From Salinibacterium sp. SWN248 (GTDB taxonomy: Bacteria > Actinomycetota > Actinomycetes > Actinomycetales > Microbacteriaceae), in the NCBI RefSeq assembly GCF_015864575.1, contig NZ_JADYWW010000001.1:1821719-1885718 (forward strand): a stretch of DNA of 64,000 bases, in the 5' to 3' direction. The position numbers and the translations under genes were made by a program. This document shows positions 23,376 through 31,590 of the stretch, one piece after another; within the stretch, counting starts at the first letter, position 1; the number at the start of each line of letters is the position of its first letter. The notes below the pieces were generated by a model. The model saw nothing but the letters and a program-made list of their open reading frames with translations, was not told the DNA's origin and did no database searches.

Positions 23376-25766
23376 ATGGCCAGTACAAGCAACCCCAGCT
23401 CCCCCGGTTCTCACGCGGCCGATAGCCACGACGTCATTCGGGTGCGAGGCGCTCGCGAGAACAACCTCGCTGACGTCAGTGTCGAGATCCCGAAACGTCG
23501 CCTCACGGTATTCACTGGCGTATCGGGCTCAGGCAAGAGTTCGCTCGTGTTCGGTACAATCGCTGCCGAGTCGCAGCGCATGATCAACGAGACGTACAGC
23601 GCATTCTTGCAAGGCTTCATGCCCTCGCTCGCCCGCCCCGATGTCGATGTGCTTGAGGGGCTCACAACGGCGATCATCGTTGACCAGGAGCGCATGGGCT
23701 CGAACGCCCGCTCCACCGTCGGCACCGCGACTGATGCAAACGCCATGCTGCGTATCGTCTTCAGCCGCCTCGGCGATCCCCATGTCGGCTCGCCACAAGC
23801 CTTCTCCTTCAACGTTGCCTCTATTTCGGGCGCAGGCGCTGTCACTTTTGAGAAGGCTGGCGTCACGACGAAAGAGCGTCGCGAGTTCAGCATCACCGGC
23901 GGCATGTGCCCGACGTGCGAAGGTCGCGGCAGCGTTAACGACATCGACCTCACGCAGCTCTACGACGACAGTAAGTCGCTCGCCGAGGGCGCGTTGACCA
24001 TCCCCAACTACACCGCCGATGGCTGGATGGTGCGCATCTTCACCGAGTCAGGCTTCCTCGATCCCGACAAGCCCATCAAGAAGTACACCAAGACTGAGTT
24101 GCACGACTTTCTCTACAAAGAGCCGGTCAAGGTCAAGATGCAGTCGATCAACATGACCTATGAAGGGTTGATCCCCAAGATTCAAAAGTCGATGCTGTCG
24201 AAAGACCGCGAAGCGATGCAGCCCCACATCCGGGCTTTTGTCGATCGCGCGGTCACGTTCACGGCCTGCGCCGATTGCGGCGGCACTCGACTCAACGAGG
24301 GTGCCCGAGCATCCACAATCGCTGGAATCAATATTGCGGATGCCTGTGCCATGCAGATCAGCGACCTGGCCGAGTGGGTGCGCGGGCTGAACGAACCATC
24401 CGTCGCCCCGCTGCTCGAAGCGCTGCAGCAGACGCTCGACTCGTTTGTGGAGATCGGCCTCGGCTATCTCTCCCTCGACCGCCCCGCCGGAACCCTCTCC
24501 GGCGGCGAAGCGCAACGCACCAAGATGATTCGCCACCTCAGTTCGTCGCTCACTGACATCACCTACGTTTTTGATGAGCCAACCATCGGTCTCCACCCGC
24601 ACGATATTCAGCGGATGAACGAGCTCCTGTTTCGCCTGCGCGACAAGGGAAACACCGTGCTCGTGGTTGAGCACAAGCCAGAAACGATCTCGATTGCCGA
24701 CCACATTATCGACCTTGGCCCTGGTGCCGGCACCGAGGGCGGCCAGATTTGCTTCGAGGGCAGTTTCGACGAGCTGCGCCAGAGCGACACCGTCACCGGC
24801 CACCACATTGACGACCGAGTCTCGGCCAAAAACGAAGTGCGCTCCCCCACCGGCATCATGGAGATTCGCGGCGCCGACTCCCACAATCTTAAGAACGTGG
24901 ATGTCGACATCCCGCTGGGCACCCTCGTCGTCGTGACGGGCGTTGCCGGTTCGGGCAAGAGCTCATTGATTCACGGATCGGTGGTGCCCCGCGACGGCGT
25001 TGTGTCCGTCGATCAGGTCGCAATCAAGGGATCACGCCGCAGCAACCCCGCCACGTACACCGGGATGCTCGAGCCCATTCGCAAAGCATTCGCCAAGGCC
25101 AATGGCGTCAAGCCCGCCCTGTTTAGCGCCAACTCCGAAGGCGCCTGCCCCAATTGCAACGGCGCCGGCGTCATCTACACCTACCTCGGCGTCATGGCCA
25201 CCGTCTCGACCCCGTGCGAGGTCTGCGAAGGAAAGCGCTTCATGGCTTCCGTGCTGGAGTACACGCTCGGCGGACACGACATCAGTGAAGTGCTCGGGAT
25301 GTCTGTCGCCGAGGCCGAAGCTTTCTTCGGCGAAGGCGAGGCACGCACTCCCGCGGCCCACGCCATCCTCGACCGGCTAGTTGATGTCGGGCTGGGCTAC
25401 CTGCGCCTCGGGCAACCACTGCCCACGCTCTCGGGCGGAGAACGTCAACGTCTCAAGCTCGCCACCCAAATGGCTGACAAGGGCGACATTTATGTTTTGG
25501 ATGAACCGACCACTGGCCTGCACTTGGCCGATGTTGAGCGGCTCCTCGGCCTGCTCGACCGCCTCGTCGATTCGGGAAAGTCCGTGACTGTCGTCGAGCA
25601 CCATCAGGCGGTCATGGCCCATGCAGACTGGATCATCGATCTCGGTCCTGGTGCCGGAAACGATGGCGGATCGATCGTTTTCGAAGGCACTCCGGCAGAT
25701 CTCGTCGCCGCCAAGTCAACCCTTACGGGCGAACACCTCGCGGCGTATGTGGGCGATGGCGGGTAA
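23376..25766 (+). CDS. UvrA paralogue without UvrB-binding domain (UvrA2/DrrC-like)
   Basis: This 796-residue protein has two ABC ATPase units: Walker A V-S-G-S-G-K-S-S near residue 50 with L-S-G-G-E-A-Q-R, and V-A-G-S-G-K-S-S near 527 with L-S-G-G-E-R-Q-R and D-E-P-T-T-G-L-H. Zinc-binding Cys pairs are C-P-T-C-E-G near 180, C-A-D-C-G-G near 298 and C-P-N-C-N-G with C-E-V-C-E-G near 590-620. It is about 150 residues shorter than housekeeping UvrA, missing most of the UvrB-binding insert of the first half, as in UvrA2/DrrC. Such proteins protect DNA against intercalating or alkylating drugs. GTG or other starts are unlikely; ATG 23376 follows GGGAGG. Confidence 0.9.
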   Translation: MASTSNPSSPGSHAADSHDVIRVRGARENNLADVSVEIPKRRLTVFTGVSGSGKSSLVFGTIAAESQRMINETYSAFLQGFMPSLARPDVDVLEGLTTAIIVDQERMGSNARSTVGTATDANAMLRIVFSRLGDPHVGSPQAFSFNVASISGAGAVTFEKAGVTTKERREFSITGGMCPTCEGRGSVNDIDLTQLYDDSKSLAEGALTIPNYTADGWMVRIFTESGFLDPDKPIKKYTKTELHDFLYKEPVKVKMQSINMTYEGLIPKIQKSMLSKDREAMQPHIRAFVDRAVTFTACADCGGTRLNEGARASTIAGINIADACAMQISDLAEWVRGLNEPSVAPLLEALQQTLDSFVEIGLGYLSLDRPAGTLSGGEAQRTKMIRHLSSSLTDITYVFDEPTIGLHPHDIQRMNELLFRLRDKGNTVLVVEHKPETISIADHIIDLGPGAGTEGGQICFEGSFDELRQSDTVTGHHIDDRVSAKNEVRSPTGIMEIRGADSHNLKNVDVDIPLGTLVVVTGVAGSGKSSLIHGSVVPRDGVVSVDQVAIKGSRRSNPATYTGMLEPIRKAFAKANGVKPALFSANSEGACPNCNGAGVIYTYLGVMATVSTPCEVCEGKRFMASVLEYTLGGHDISEVLGMSVAEAEAFFGEGEARTPAAHAILDRLVDVGLGYLRLGQPLPTLSGGERQRLKLATQMADKGDIYVLDEPTTGLHLADVERLLGLLDRLVDSGKSVTVVEHHQAVMAHADWIIDLGPGAGNDGGSIVFEGTPADLVAAKSTLTGEHLAAYVGDGG

Positions 25767-25799
25767 GACAAACCGCGCACTACACACTCCTGTTGCGGT

Positions 25800-26204
25800 C
25801 TACCAGCTATAGATTCGCGGAATGATCGCGTGGCGCGCCGACTCATCGGGTCCAGGAAACACCACGAAGATGGGCAAATGGTCAGGGTCTCGGCCCTCGA
25901 GGACCTCAATCCCATCGAGCTGTTCACGACGGACGTGGCTCGACTCTCGACGCATCGCATCTTCACACTGTTGCAATTCTTCCAGGGTGTCGGCACTCCA
26001 AATGAGGTACTGGATACCCACTGAGCCGAGTACGCGACTCGGCTGCGCATGCTTACCGCGAAGGTAGAGCTCATAGTTCTCAGGGCCAACCAACAGCGCT
26101 GCCGACTCATCAAGAATTGAGCATGTGAGCCCGAGGAGATCGCAATAGAACGCGACCGATCGATCAAGATCTGAAACAAATGCGACGGCGGATGAGAGAC
26201 GCAC
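25800..26204 (-). CDS. VOC-family (glyoxalase/bleomycin-resistance fold) protein
   Basis: This 134-residue protein opens with V-A-F-V-S-D-L-D-R-S-V-A-F-Y-C-D-L-L-G-L, the standard first beta-alpha-beta unit of the vicinal-oxygen-chelate fold. It repeats the unit in its second half (G-I-Q-Y-L-I-W-S-A-D, then F-V-V-F-P-G-P-D). Members include glyoxalases, dioxygenases and drug-sequestering proteins; the metal ligands are not clear here, so binding rather than catalysis is possible. It sits beside the UvrA paralogue and ABC exporter, hence a possible role in toxin or drug tolerance. Confidence 0.82.
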   Translation of the reverse strand: MRLSSAVAFVSDLDRSVAFYCDLLGLTCSILDESAALLVGPENYELYLRGKHAQPSRVLGSVGIQYLIWSADTLEELQQCEDAMRRESSHVRREQLDGIEVLEGRDPDHLPIFVVFPGPDESARHAIIPRIYSW

Positions 26205-26429
26205 GATAGCTCCTCACTGAACGATGGTGAGCTTCGCCGATTGGCGCGCTCACTCTGGCGGTGAGTAGTGGCACCAGCAGTTCGCTCGCTATTCAAGGTA
26301 CGCTCACGATGCCCGAGCAGCGAGGCTCTTCACCGTTTCCTCAGGCGGCGTTCAGATTCGATGCCGCCCGAGACGCTGTCGACGCCGAAGCCGTACGCTT
26401 AGTGCACGCCACCTAGCTGGGGAGAGATC

Positions 26430-26831
26430 GTGACATTTTTTGAGTCCATCGCCACCGTATTCCGCAAGTACGCGGACTTTACCGGGGTCGCAAGCCGCCC
26501 CGAGTACTGGTGGTTCGCGCTCTTCTCCTTCATCACGTCGGGAATCGCTGCTTCGCTTGACCCGAGCAGTGGCAACGATTTTGGTCACATGGGAGCAAAC
26601 TTCGGGCTTTCAGTGGGTCTGAGCGCCGCCTGGTCGCTCGCTCTCCTCGTTCCTCAACTCGCCGTCACCGTTCGCCGTTTGCGCGACACTGGCCGCAATT
26701 GGACGAACATTTTCTGGATACTGGTTCCGATCGCCGGTGCGATCGTTCTGATCGTTTTCCTGACTCAGCCGAGCGTTACGCAGCAGAGCGTTGCCGGGCA
26801 AGTTCCCCCGCAGGTCGCAGAGACTTCATAA
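26430..26831 (+). CDS. DUF805 membrane protein
   Basis: This 133-residue protein starts at GTG 26430 with GGGGAG 6 bases upstream. It shows the DUF805 pattern: F-R-K-Y-A-D-F-T-G-V-A-S-R-P-E-Y-W-W-F-A-L-F near residues 11-32, and P-Q-L-A-V-T-V-R-R-L-R-D-T-G-R-N-W near 73-90. Three membrane helices are predicted, at about 28-45, 62-80 and 93-113. The family is widespread, with no settled function. It is a single gene, followed 53 bases later by the YHYH lipoprotein. Confidence 0.9.
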   Translation: MTFFESIATVFRKYADFTGVASRPEYWWFALFSFITSGIAASLDPSSGNDFGHMGANFGLSVGLSAAWSLALLVPQLAVTVRRLRDTGRNWTNIFWILVPIAGAIVLIVFLTQPSVTQQSVAGQVPPQVAETS

Positions 26832-26884
26832 GGAATCCATAGACTTCTGGGCCAACATGGCTCTCCTCACGATCAGGAGAAACC

Positions 26885-27808
26885 ATGAATCGACTTGTCA
26901 CAACCGTGGCCACTGCAAGTGTTCTGCTGCTAGCGCTTGCCGCCTGCACTACTGCTTCAGTAGAACCCGCCGAAACCGCCGAAGCAACCCCAGAATCGAC
27001 CGAGACGGCTACAGCCTCGACAGCCACCTTTGCGGCATCCACGGGTGATTGCGACGCCATGGCTGCGACACTCCGTGATGTCGAAAGTGCGAACTCTGAG
27101 CTCGTGGACCCCGAGCTCACCGCTGTCTGTGATGGCGACACCCTCACCATCAGCAGCAACAGCATCCCCGACTATCTCTACATCGCGACGACACCGGGCT
27201 CGCCCAAGGTGTCCGAACTCACTATGACGATCCCCGTCACCCCCACGGAAGCTGACGAACCCGGCTCCGTGCCGTACCTCGGTGCTCTCGGAGTTGCCGT
27301 CAATGGAGTTCCCATCTACGGGCCGACCGAAGGCACCGGTGGAGACGTTCAATCCCTAGAAGGCGCGCTCTCGGAATGCGGTAGCCACAGCGGCCCCACT
27401 GACTTCCACATCCACTGGTTTGGTTACGCCGATGGGGTCGACTGCCTCTACGACGCTGACGAAGTTGAAACCGGTGAATCACTCGTCGTTGGATGGGCTG
27501 CCGACGGCTACCCCATCATGTCCGGAGTCGTGTGCTCAGATGACGACTGCAGCGAGGTTGTTCAGCTCACGAGCAGTTGGCAACTCACCGACGAATCTCA
27601 ATTCGCCACTGACACTTGGGCGGCCCACAGCTACGTTGAAGGCTCCGGTGACCTCGATGAGTGCAACGGACGCGTCGATAGCGACGGCCAGTACCGTTAC
27701 TACTCCACCACCACGTTCCCTTACTTCCTCGGCTGCTACTACGGCGATGTGGCAGATGACGCTTTGAGCGGCAACAACGCCGCAGCTCCCGGTGGCGGCC
27801 CTGCGTGA
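26885..27808 (+). CDS. YHYH-family lipoprotein with FHIH variant
   Basis: This 307-residue protein has a lipoprotein signal (residues 1-22, lipobox L-A-A-C) and an Ala/Glu/Thr-rich linker. Its domain is related to that at 15409: G-V-P-I-Y-G-P-T-E-G near 140, F-H-I-H-W (about 171) where YHYH would stand, W-A-A-D-G-Y-P-I-M, C-S-D-D-D-C-S, D-E-C-N-G-R near 260 and Y-Y-S-T-T-T-F-P-Y-F-L-G-C-Y. Paired cysteines fit extracellular disulfides. The stop overlaps the DUF305 gene by GTGA, so this and DUF305 are made together and are probably functional partners. Confidence 0.83.
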   Translation: MNRLVTTVATASVLLLALAACTTASVEPAETAEATPESTETATASTATFAASTGDCDAMAATLRDVESANSELVDPELTAVCDGDTLTISSNSIPDYLYIATTPGSPKVSELTMTIPVTPTEADEPGSVPYLGALGVAVNGVPIYGPTEGTGGDVQSLEGALSECGSHSGPTDFHIHWFGYADGVDCLYDADEVETGESLVVGWAADGYPIMSGVVCSDDDCSEVVQLTSSWQLTDESQFATDTWAAHSYVEGSGDLDECNGRVDSDGQYRYYSTTTFPYFLGCYYGDVADDALSGNNAAAPGGGPA

Positions 27809-28446
27809 TCCCCGCGACTGAACGCGCGACAAACGCCGTAAATCCGGCCCGCCGTAACTTTCTCGCGTTCGGGTTACTCGCCCTCACCGGCACAGCGCTC
27901 GCCGCCTGCACAACCGCCGCCGCTGACGACGACGACGACACCAGCGCAGCTGAAGAAACGCCTAACGACACCGATATCGGTTTCTTCACGGACATGGCTC
28001 TACACCACGAACAAGCCCTCGCCATGTGCCAACGCGTGCTCGGTCGCGACAACGGCGACTCTGTGCAGTCGCTCGCCGCCGACATCCTTCAGAATCAATC
28101 GTTCGAACGGGGCGTCATGCACACGTGGCTCACGGTGTGGGGCGAGAGCACTGCGCCACCAGAGACGGTGATGGCTTGGATGGGAATGGAGATGCCCGCA
28201 GCCGAGATGACGGGTCTCGCCACTGACGAACAGATGAGCTCCCTCTCGACCACAACCGGGATGGACCAAGGGCGACTCTTCTTGAACCTCATGCGCGCGC
28301 ACCACGTCGGCGGTGTCCACATGGCGGCCTATGCGAACGAGCACGCCGCGGTGAGCACAGTGCGGGCAACAGCCGAGCGGATGGATGTCATCCAAACCTA
28401 TGAGATTGGGATCATCGACCAGCTGCTCTCGACCACCTACCTCTAA
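27805..28446 (+). CDS. DUF305 protein with twin-arginine lipoprotein signal
   Basis: This 213-residue protein starts at GTG 27805. Its signal peptide reads A-R-R-N-F-L-A-F-G, then a hydrophobic run ending A-L-A-A-C (residues 15-38). That gives both a Tat-like pair and a lipobox, so it may travel folded through TatAC and then be lipidated. The DUF305 domain has L-H-H-E-Q-A-L-A-M near 70 and A-H-H-V-G-G-V-H-M near 172, with many Met. It may bind metal outside the cell; this is inferred. Like the DUF305 at 19897, it is coupled to a gene upstream (here YHYH, there DUF3105). Confidence 0.87.
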   Translation: MIPATERATNAVNPARRNFLAFGLLALTGTALAACTTAAADDDDDTSAAEETPNDTDIGFFTDMALHHEQALAMCQRVLGRDNGDSVQSLAADILQNQSFERGVMHTWLTVWGESTAPPETVMAWMGMEMPAAEMTGLATDEQMSSLSTTTGMDQGRLFLNLMRAHHVGGVHMAAYANEHAAVSTVRATAERMDVIQTYEIGIIDQLLSTTYL

Positions 28447-28506
28447 CGGGCCGCTCTTATTCAGAGTGATAGCCTCGATTGAGATACCCCCTCAGCCAAG
28501 GCCATC

Positions 28507-29190
28507 ATGCTTTCGAATCCAAAAATAGCCGGAACACAAGCGTCCGCTGATGACTGCCTGTGTTCACCTTTCGTGACTGCGCTTGACGTTTCGGGCGCCG
28601 CTATCTCGGTCATCGGCGAACACGGTAACCAATCGACGGTGTGTGTGAGCGGCCGCCTCGCTGGCCGACTGGATGCTCTCCAGTTCGAACTCGGCGAGGG
28701 TCCAGGCCTGCAAGCACTCACTACCCGATCCCCTGTTCTCTGTTCCGACCTCGCTCACGTCTCCGACTCGGCCTGGCCCGTGTTTCTGGGTGCCGCACGG
28801 GAGCTCGGCGTTGGCGCTATTTTTAGTTTCCCGATGATGCTGGGCACCGCGGTAGTCGGAGTGGTCGATTTGATCACCACGACACCTCGACCCGTTGACG
28901 CCGAGTTCATCTCGAGGGCCCAAGCGCTGACCCGTGATGTGGCGCTCACTGCCGTCGAACGAGCACTCTCGGCCGCGCAACAACACAGCTCGCCCGAGTC
29001 TGATCAATCACCGGCGCTGCGACGCGAAGTCCACCAGGCGACAGGCATCATCATTTCGCAGCTGGCGCTCTCGGCACCGGATGCGTTTGCCCGACTACAG
29101 GCCCACGCATTCTCGACTGGGCGCTCCATCGACGATGTAGCACGTGACATAGTTACGCGCGTGCTTGAGTTCGATCCCCTCACCGAATAA
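28507..29190 (+). CDS. GAF-ANTAR regulator, first of two
   Basis: The first ~160 residues of this 227-residue protein read as a GAF sensor domain, with L-G-E-G-P-G-L-Q-A and A-I-F-S-F-P-M-M-L-G. The last ~55 residues are an ANTAR RNA-binding domain, with R-E-V-H-Q-A-T-G-I-I-I-S-Q-L, D-A-F-A-R-L-Q-A-H-A-F and S-I-D-D-V-A-R-D-I-V. ANTAR proteins dimerise on paired hexaloop RNA hairpins and stop termination or bury sites. Compared with the next gene, the ANTAR start is less canonical (H-Q-A-T-G instead of E-Q-A-K-G). The ligand is unknown. The two genes lie 29 bases apart, suggesting one operon. Confidence 0.88.
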   Translation: MLSNPKIAGTQASADDCLCSPFVTALDVSGAAISVIGEHGNQSTVCVSGRLAGRLDALQFELGEGPGLQALTTRSPVLCSDLAHVSDSAWPVFLGAARELGVGAIFSFPMMLGTAVVGVVDLITTTPRPVDAEFISRAQALTRDVALTAVERALSAAQQHSSPESDQSPALRREVHQATGIIISQLALSAPDAFARLQAHAFSTGRSIDDVARDIVTRVLEFDPLTE

Positions 29191-29219
29191 CCACCTCCCC
29201 CGCAGGAAAGAAGCTTCAG

Positions 29220-29960
29220 ATGGATGGAACAACCCGCGAGGCCCAGATCAGCGCCGCATTCGTCACTGTTGCGGAAACGCTCACTGTCGACCATGACCTG
29301 GTCGACGTGCTTCACACGTTTGTCGAGCGTTGCGCAGAGATCGTTCGGATGGATGCTGGCGGGCTCGTTCTGGTTAACGACGCTGGTGAACTTCAACTCA
29401 TGACATCCACGAACGAAGCGGCCGTCATGCTCGAGAGTATGCAACTTGAGGCAGCCGAAGGACCATGCCTCGATTGTTTCCGCACCGGAAATGCGGTGGC
29501 GATCGACAATATTTCAGCGTCCGAGGCGTCGACCGAATTTCGTGCCGCCGCCGTTGCCCAAGGCTTCAACTCGCTGTTGTCGATCCCCATGAAGGTCCAA
29601 GGCGCAGTTATCGGCACCATGAACCTCTTTCGTGCAACGACCGAAGCCGTCAGCTCTCGAGACGCTGCGGTAGCTCAAGCGCTCGCGGACGTCGCGACGA
29701 TCGGCATAACCCACGAACGCGCACTCCAGCACGCTCACCTCGTCGAGGAACAGTTGCACAACGCTCTCAACAGCAGAATTGCCATCGAACAGGCGAAGGG
29801 CGTCGTCGCAAACGGCTTGTCCCTCAGCATGGACGATGCCTTCGCACTCCTGCGCAAGTATTCCCGCGACTGCAACCGAACGATTCGGACAACCTCCGAA
29901 ATGGTCAGTCGGCGCGAGATTACGGTGCAGCAGATTGTCGAAGCCGCAACCAAGAGATAG
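29220..29960 (+). CDS. GAF-ANTAR regulator, second of two
   Basis: This 246-residue protein has a GAF domain at about residues 20-165 (E-A-A-E-G-P-C-L-D-C-F and L-L-S-I-P-M-K-V-Q-G). A canonical ANTAR follows: S-R-I-A-I-E-Q-A-K-G-V-V-A near 185, then M-D-D-A-F-A-L-L-R-K-Y-S-R, then I-V-E-A-A. It has no DNA-binding or kinase domain, so it is a one-component RNA antiterminator. The two cysteines C-L-D-C at the GAF pocket could be redox-sensitive; this is a guess. The transhydrogenase operon starts about 100 bases downstream, after an RNA hairpin that could be its target. Confidence 0.9.
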   Translation: MDGTTREAQISAAFVTVAETLTVDHDLVDVLHTFVERCAEIVRMDAGGLVLVNDAGELQLMTSTNEAAVMLESMQLEAAEGPCLDCFRTGNAVAIDNISASEASTEFRAAAVAQGFNSLLSIPMKVQGAVIGTMNLFRATTEAVSSRDAAVAQALADVATIGITHERALQHAHLVEEQLHNALNSRIAIEQAKGVVANGLSLSMDDAFALLRKYSRDCNRTIRTTSEMVSRREITVQQIVEAATKR

Positions 29961-30026
29961 TGCTCTCAGCATTTCTTCAGAATCCGGTCACAAGCCCGGG
30001 TGTACGCTTTAAGTAGTTGCTCCAGA

Positions 30027-30061
30027 CCTTGGCAACGGAATTTGTTCCGTTTCGACCAAGG
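30027..30061 (+). promoter_or_regulatory. Leader hairpin that can bury the pntAA ribosome binding site
   Basis: CCTTGG (30027-30032) pairs with CCAAGG (30056-30061). Inside, ACGGAA pairs with TTCCGT around a TTTG loop. The last bases of the outer stem, AAGG, are the pntAA Shine-Dalgarno (AAGGA 30058-30062, 5 bases before ATG 30068). The structure could therefore control translation. Whether an ANTAR protein, a metabolite or nothing acts on it is unknown. Confidence 0.5.
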
Positions 30062-30067
30062 ATGGCA

Positions 30068-31264
30068 ATGTCCAACTCAGACAACAGCCTCACCATCGGG
30101 GTTCTCTCCGAACAAAACTCTCGCGAGCATCGGGTCGCTCTCGATCCAACCGCGACCAAACACCTCGTTCACGCGGGCTTCACAGTGCTCGTCGAAGCGG
30201 GGTGCGGATCCGGGGCGAGCTTTACCGATGAAAACTACGTCGCCGCCGGAGCCACCCTCACTACCTCGTCTCAGATAATCGCTACGTGCGATGTACTCGC
30301 TTCTCTCTCGCTTCCCTCGTCGGATGTTACTGACGGTCTCACCGCGGGGCGGACCGTTATCGGCCTTCTCGACCCGCTGAACAATCTCAGCCGAGTGTCA
30401 GCGCTTGCTGGCCAGGGAATCACTCTCGTAGCGCTCGAGCTTCTCCCCCGAACGCTCAGCCGTGCCCAATCGATGGATGCTCTGAGTTCGCAGTCAAGCG
30501 CTGCGGGCTACCGCGCGGCTATCGTGGCCGCCGAAAAATTCGGACGCTACCTCCCGATGATGATCACGGCATCCGGCACTGCAACTCCGGCGAAGGCGAT
30601 CGTTATTGGCACCGGCGTCGCCGGACTCCAAGCAATCGCCACGGTGAAGCGACTTGGTGCTGTCGTTACGGGCTACGACGTGCGGGACGCATCCCGCACC
30701 GAGGTCGAGTCGCTCGGAGCTAAATTTCTCACGTCCTCGGTAGCTGCTGGTGCCGGAGAGGGCGGCTATGCCCGACCGATGACTGCGGCTGAGCAAGTCG
30801 TCCAGCAGAAAGAACTTGCGGATGCCCTCGTGAGCTTTGACATCATCATTACGACCGCAAAGGTGCCGGGTCGCACTCCCCCGCTGCTGGTCTCGCAAGA
30901 CACTCTCGCCGCGCTGAAGCCGGGCACGGTGTGCGTCGACCTTGGCGCCAGCGACAAGGGCGGCAACGTATTCGGCTCGAGTGATGGTGAATCCTCAACG
31001 ACCGTAAATGGCGTCGTAGTCGTCGGCGCCGGCAACCTTGCCGCCGACCTTCCTGCCTCGTCGTCTCTGATGTACGGCCGAAACGTCGCTGCTGTTCTCG
31101 AAGCGCTCGCCCCTGAAGGCGCAATCGCGATAGATCCCAGCGACGAAGTCCACAGTGCCATCGTCGTTTCCCATGCAGGAGATGTCACGAGTGCCACCGT
31201 GCGTACAGCCCTCAATCTTGAGCCGCTCGGCTCCACCGAACCTCTGAAAGCTCAGGCCAACTGA
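30068..31264 (+). CDS. pntAA: NAD(P) transhydrogenase subunit alpha, NAD-binding part
   Basis: I start this 398-residue protein at ATG 30068, because AAGGA is 5 bases upstream; ATG 30062 is too close. It shows N-S-R-E-H-R-V-A-L-D-P (about 11-21), the NAD-binding stretch G-T-G-V-A-G-L-Q-A-I-A-T-V-K-R-L-G-A near 180, and the R-T-P-P-L-L-V segment near 275. It lacks the membrane part, which is the next gene, so this is the three-gene actinobacterial form. The complex uses the proton gradient to pass hydride from NADH to NADP. The stop overlaps pntAB. Confidence 0.95.
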   Translation: MSNSDNSLTIGVLSEQNSREHRVALDPTATKHLVHAGFTVLVEAGCGSGASFTDENYVAAGATLTTSSQIIATCDVLASLSLPSSDVTDGLTAGRTVIGLLDPLNNLSRVSALAGQGITLVALELLPRTLSRAQSMDALSSQSSAAGYRAAIVAAEKFGRYLPMMITASGTATPAKAIVIGTGVAGLQAIATVKRLGAVVTGYDVRDASRTEVESLGAKFLTSSVAAGAGEGGYARPMTAAEQVVQQKELADALVSFDIIITTAKVPGRTPPLLVSQDTLAALKPGTVCVDLGASDKGGNVFGSSDGESSTTVNGVVVVGAGNLAADLPASSSLMYGRNVAAVLEALAPEGAIAIDPSDEVHSAIVVSHAGDVTSATVRTALNLEPLGSTEPLKAQAN

Positions 31265-31590
31265 TGGAAACCCTCTACAGCAATCTCGCCATCTTCGTTC
31301 TCGCGCTTCTCGTGGGTGTTGAAGTGATCGGCAAGATTCCCTCGACCCTGCACACCCCGATGATGTCGGGATCAAATGCCATCCACGGGGTCGTGATCGC
31401 TGGTGCCGTTGTCACGGCATCGCTCGCTGACTCCCCTACCGGCTACATCCTGACCTTCATTGCGGGTGCCTTCGCGGCCGCGAACGTCTTCGGAGGCTAT
31501 GTCGTTACTGACCGGATTCTGAAAATGTTCACGAGGCCGACGCCTCCCAAGACCGCTGAAACCAGCAGCACCACGGAGGACGCATCATGA
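31264..31590 (+). CDS. pntAB: NAD(P) transhydrogenase subunit alpha, membrane part
   Basis: This 108-residue protein's ATG shares a base with the TGA of pntAA (TGATG). Three hydrophobic helices follow, with H-T-P-M-M-S-G-S-N-A-I-H-G-V-V-I-A-G near residues 31-48, the conserved loop of this subunit. A short cytoplasmic tail rich in T, P and S ends it. It forms half the proton channel with PntB. The ATG of pntB lies in its last codons. Confidence 0.95.
   Translation: METLYSNLAIFVLALLVGVEVIGKIPSTLHTPMMSGSNAIHGVVIAGAVVTASLADSPTGYILTFIAGAFAAANVFGGYVVTDRILKMFTRPTPPKTAETSSTTEDAS

Noticed and set aside
26261-26416. 51-codon frame between the VOC and DUF805 genes
   Set aside because: GTG start without a ribosome binding site, no membrane span or motif; could be chance in GC-rich DNA.
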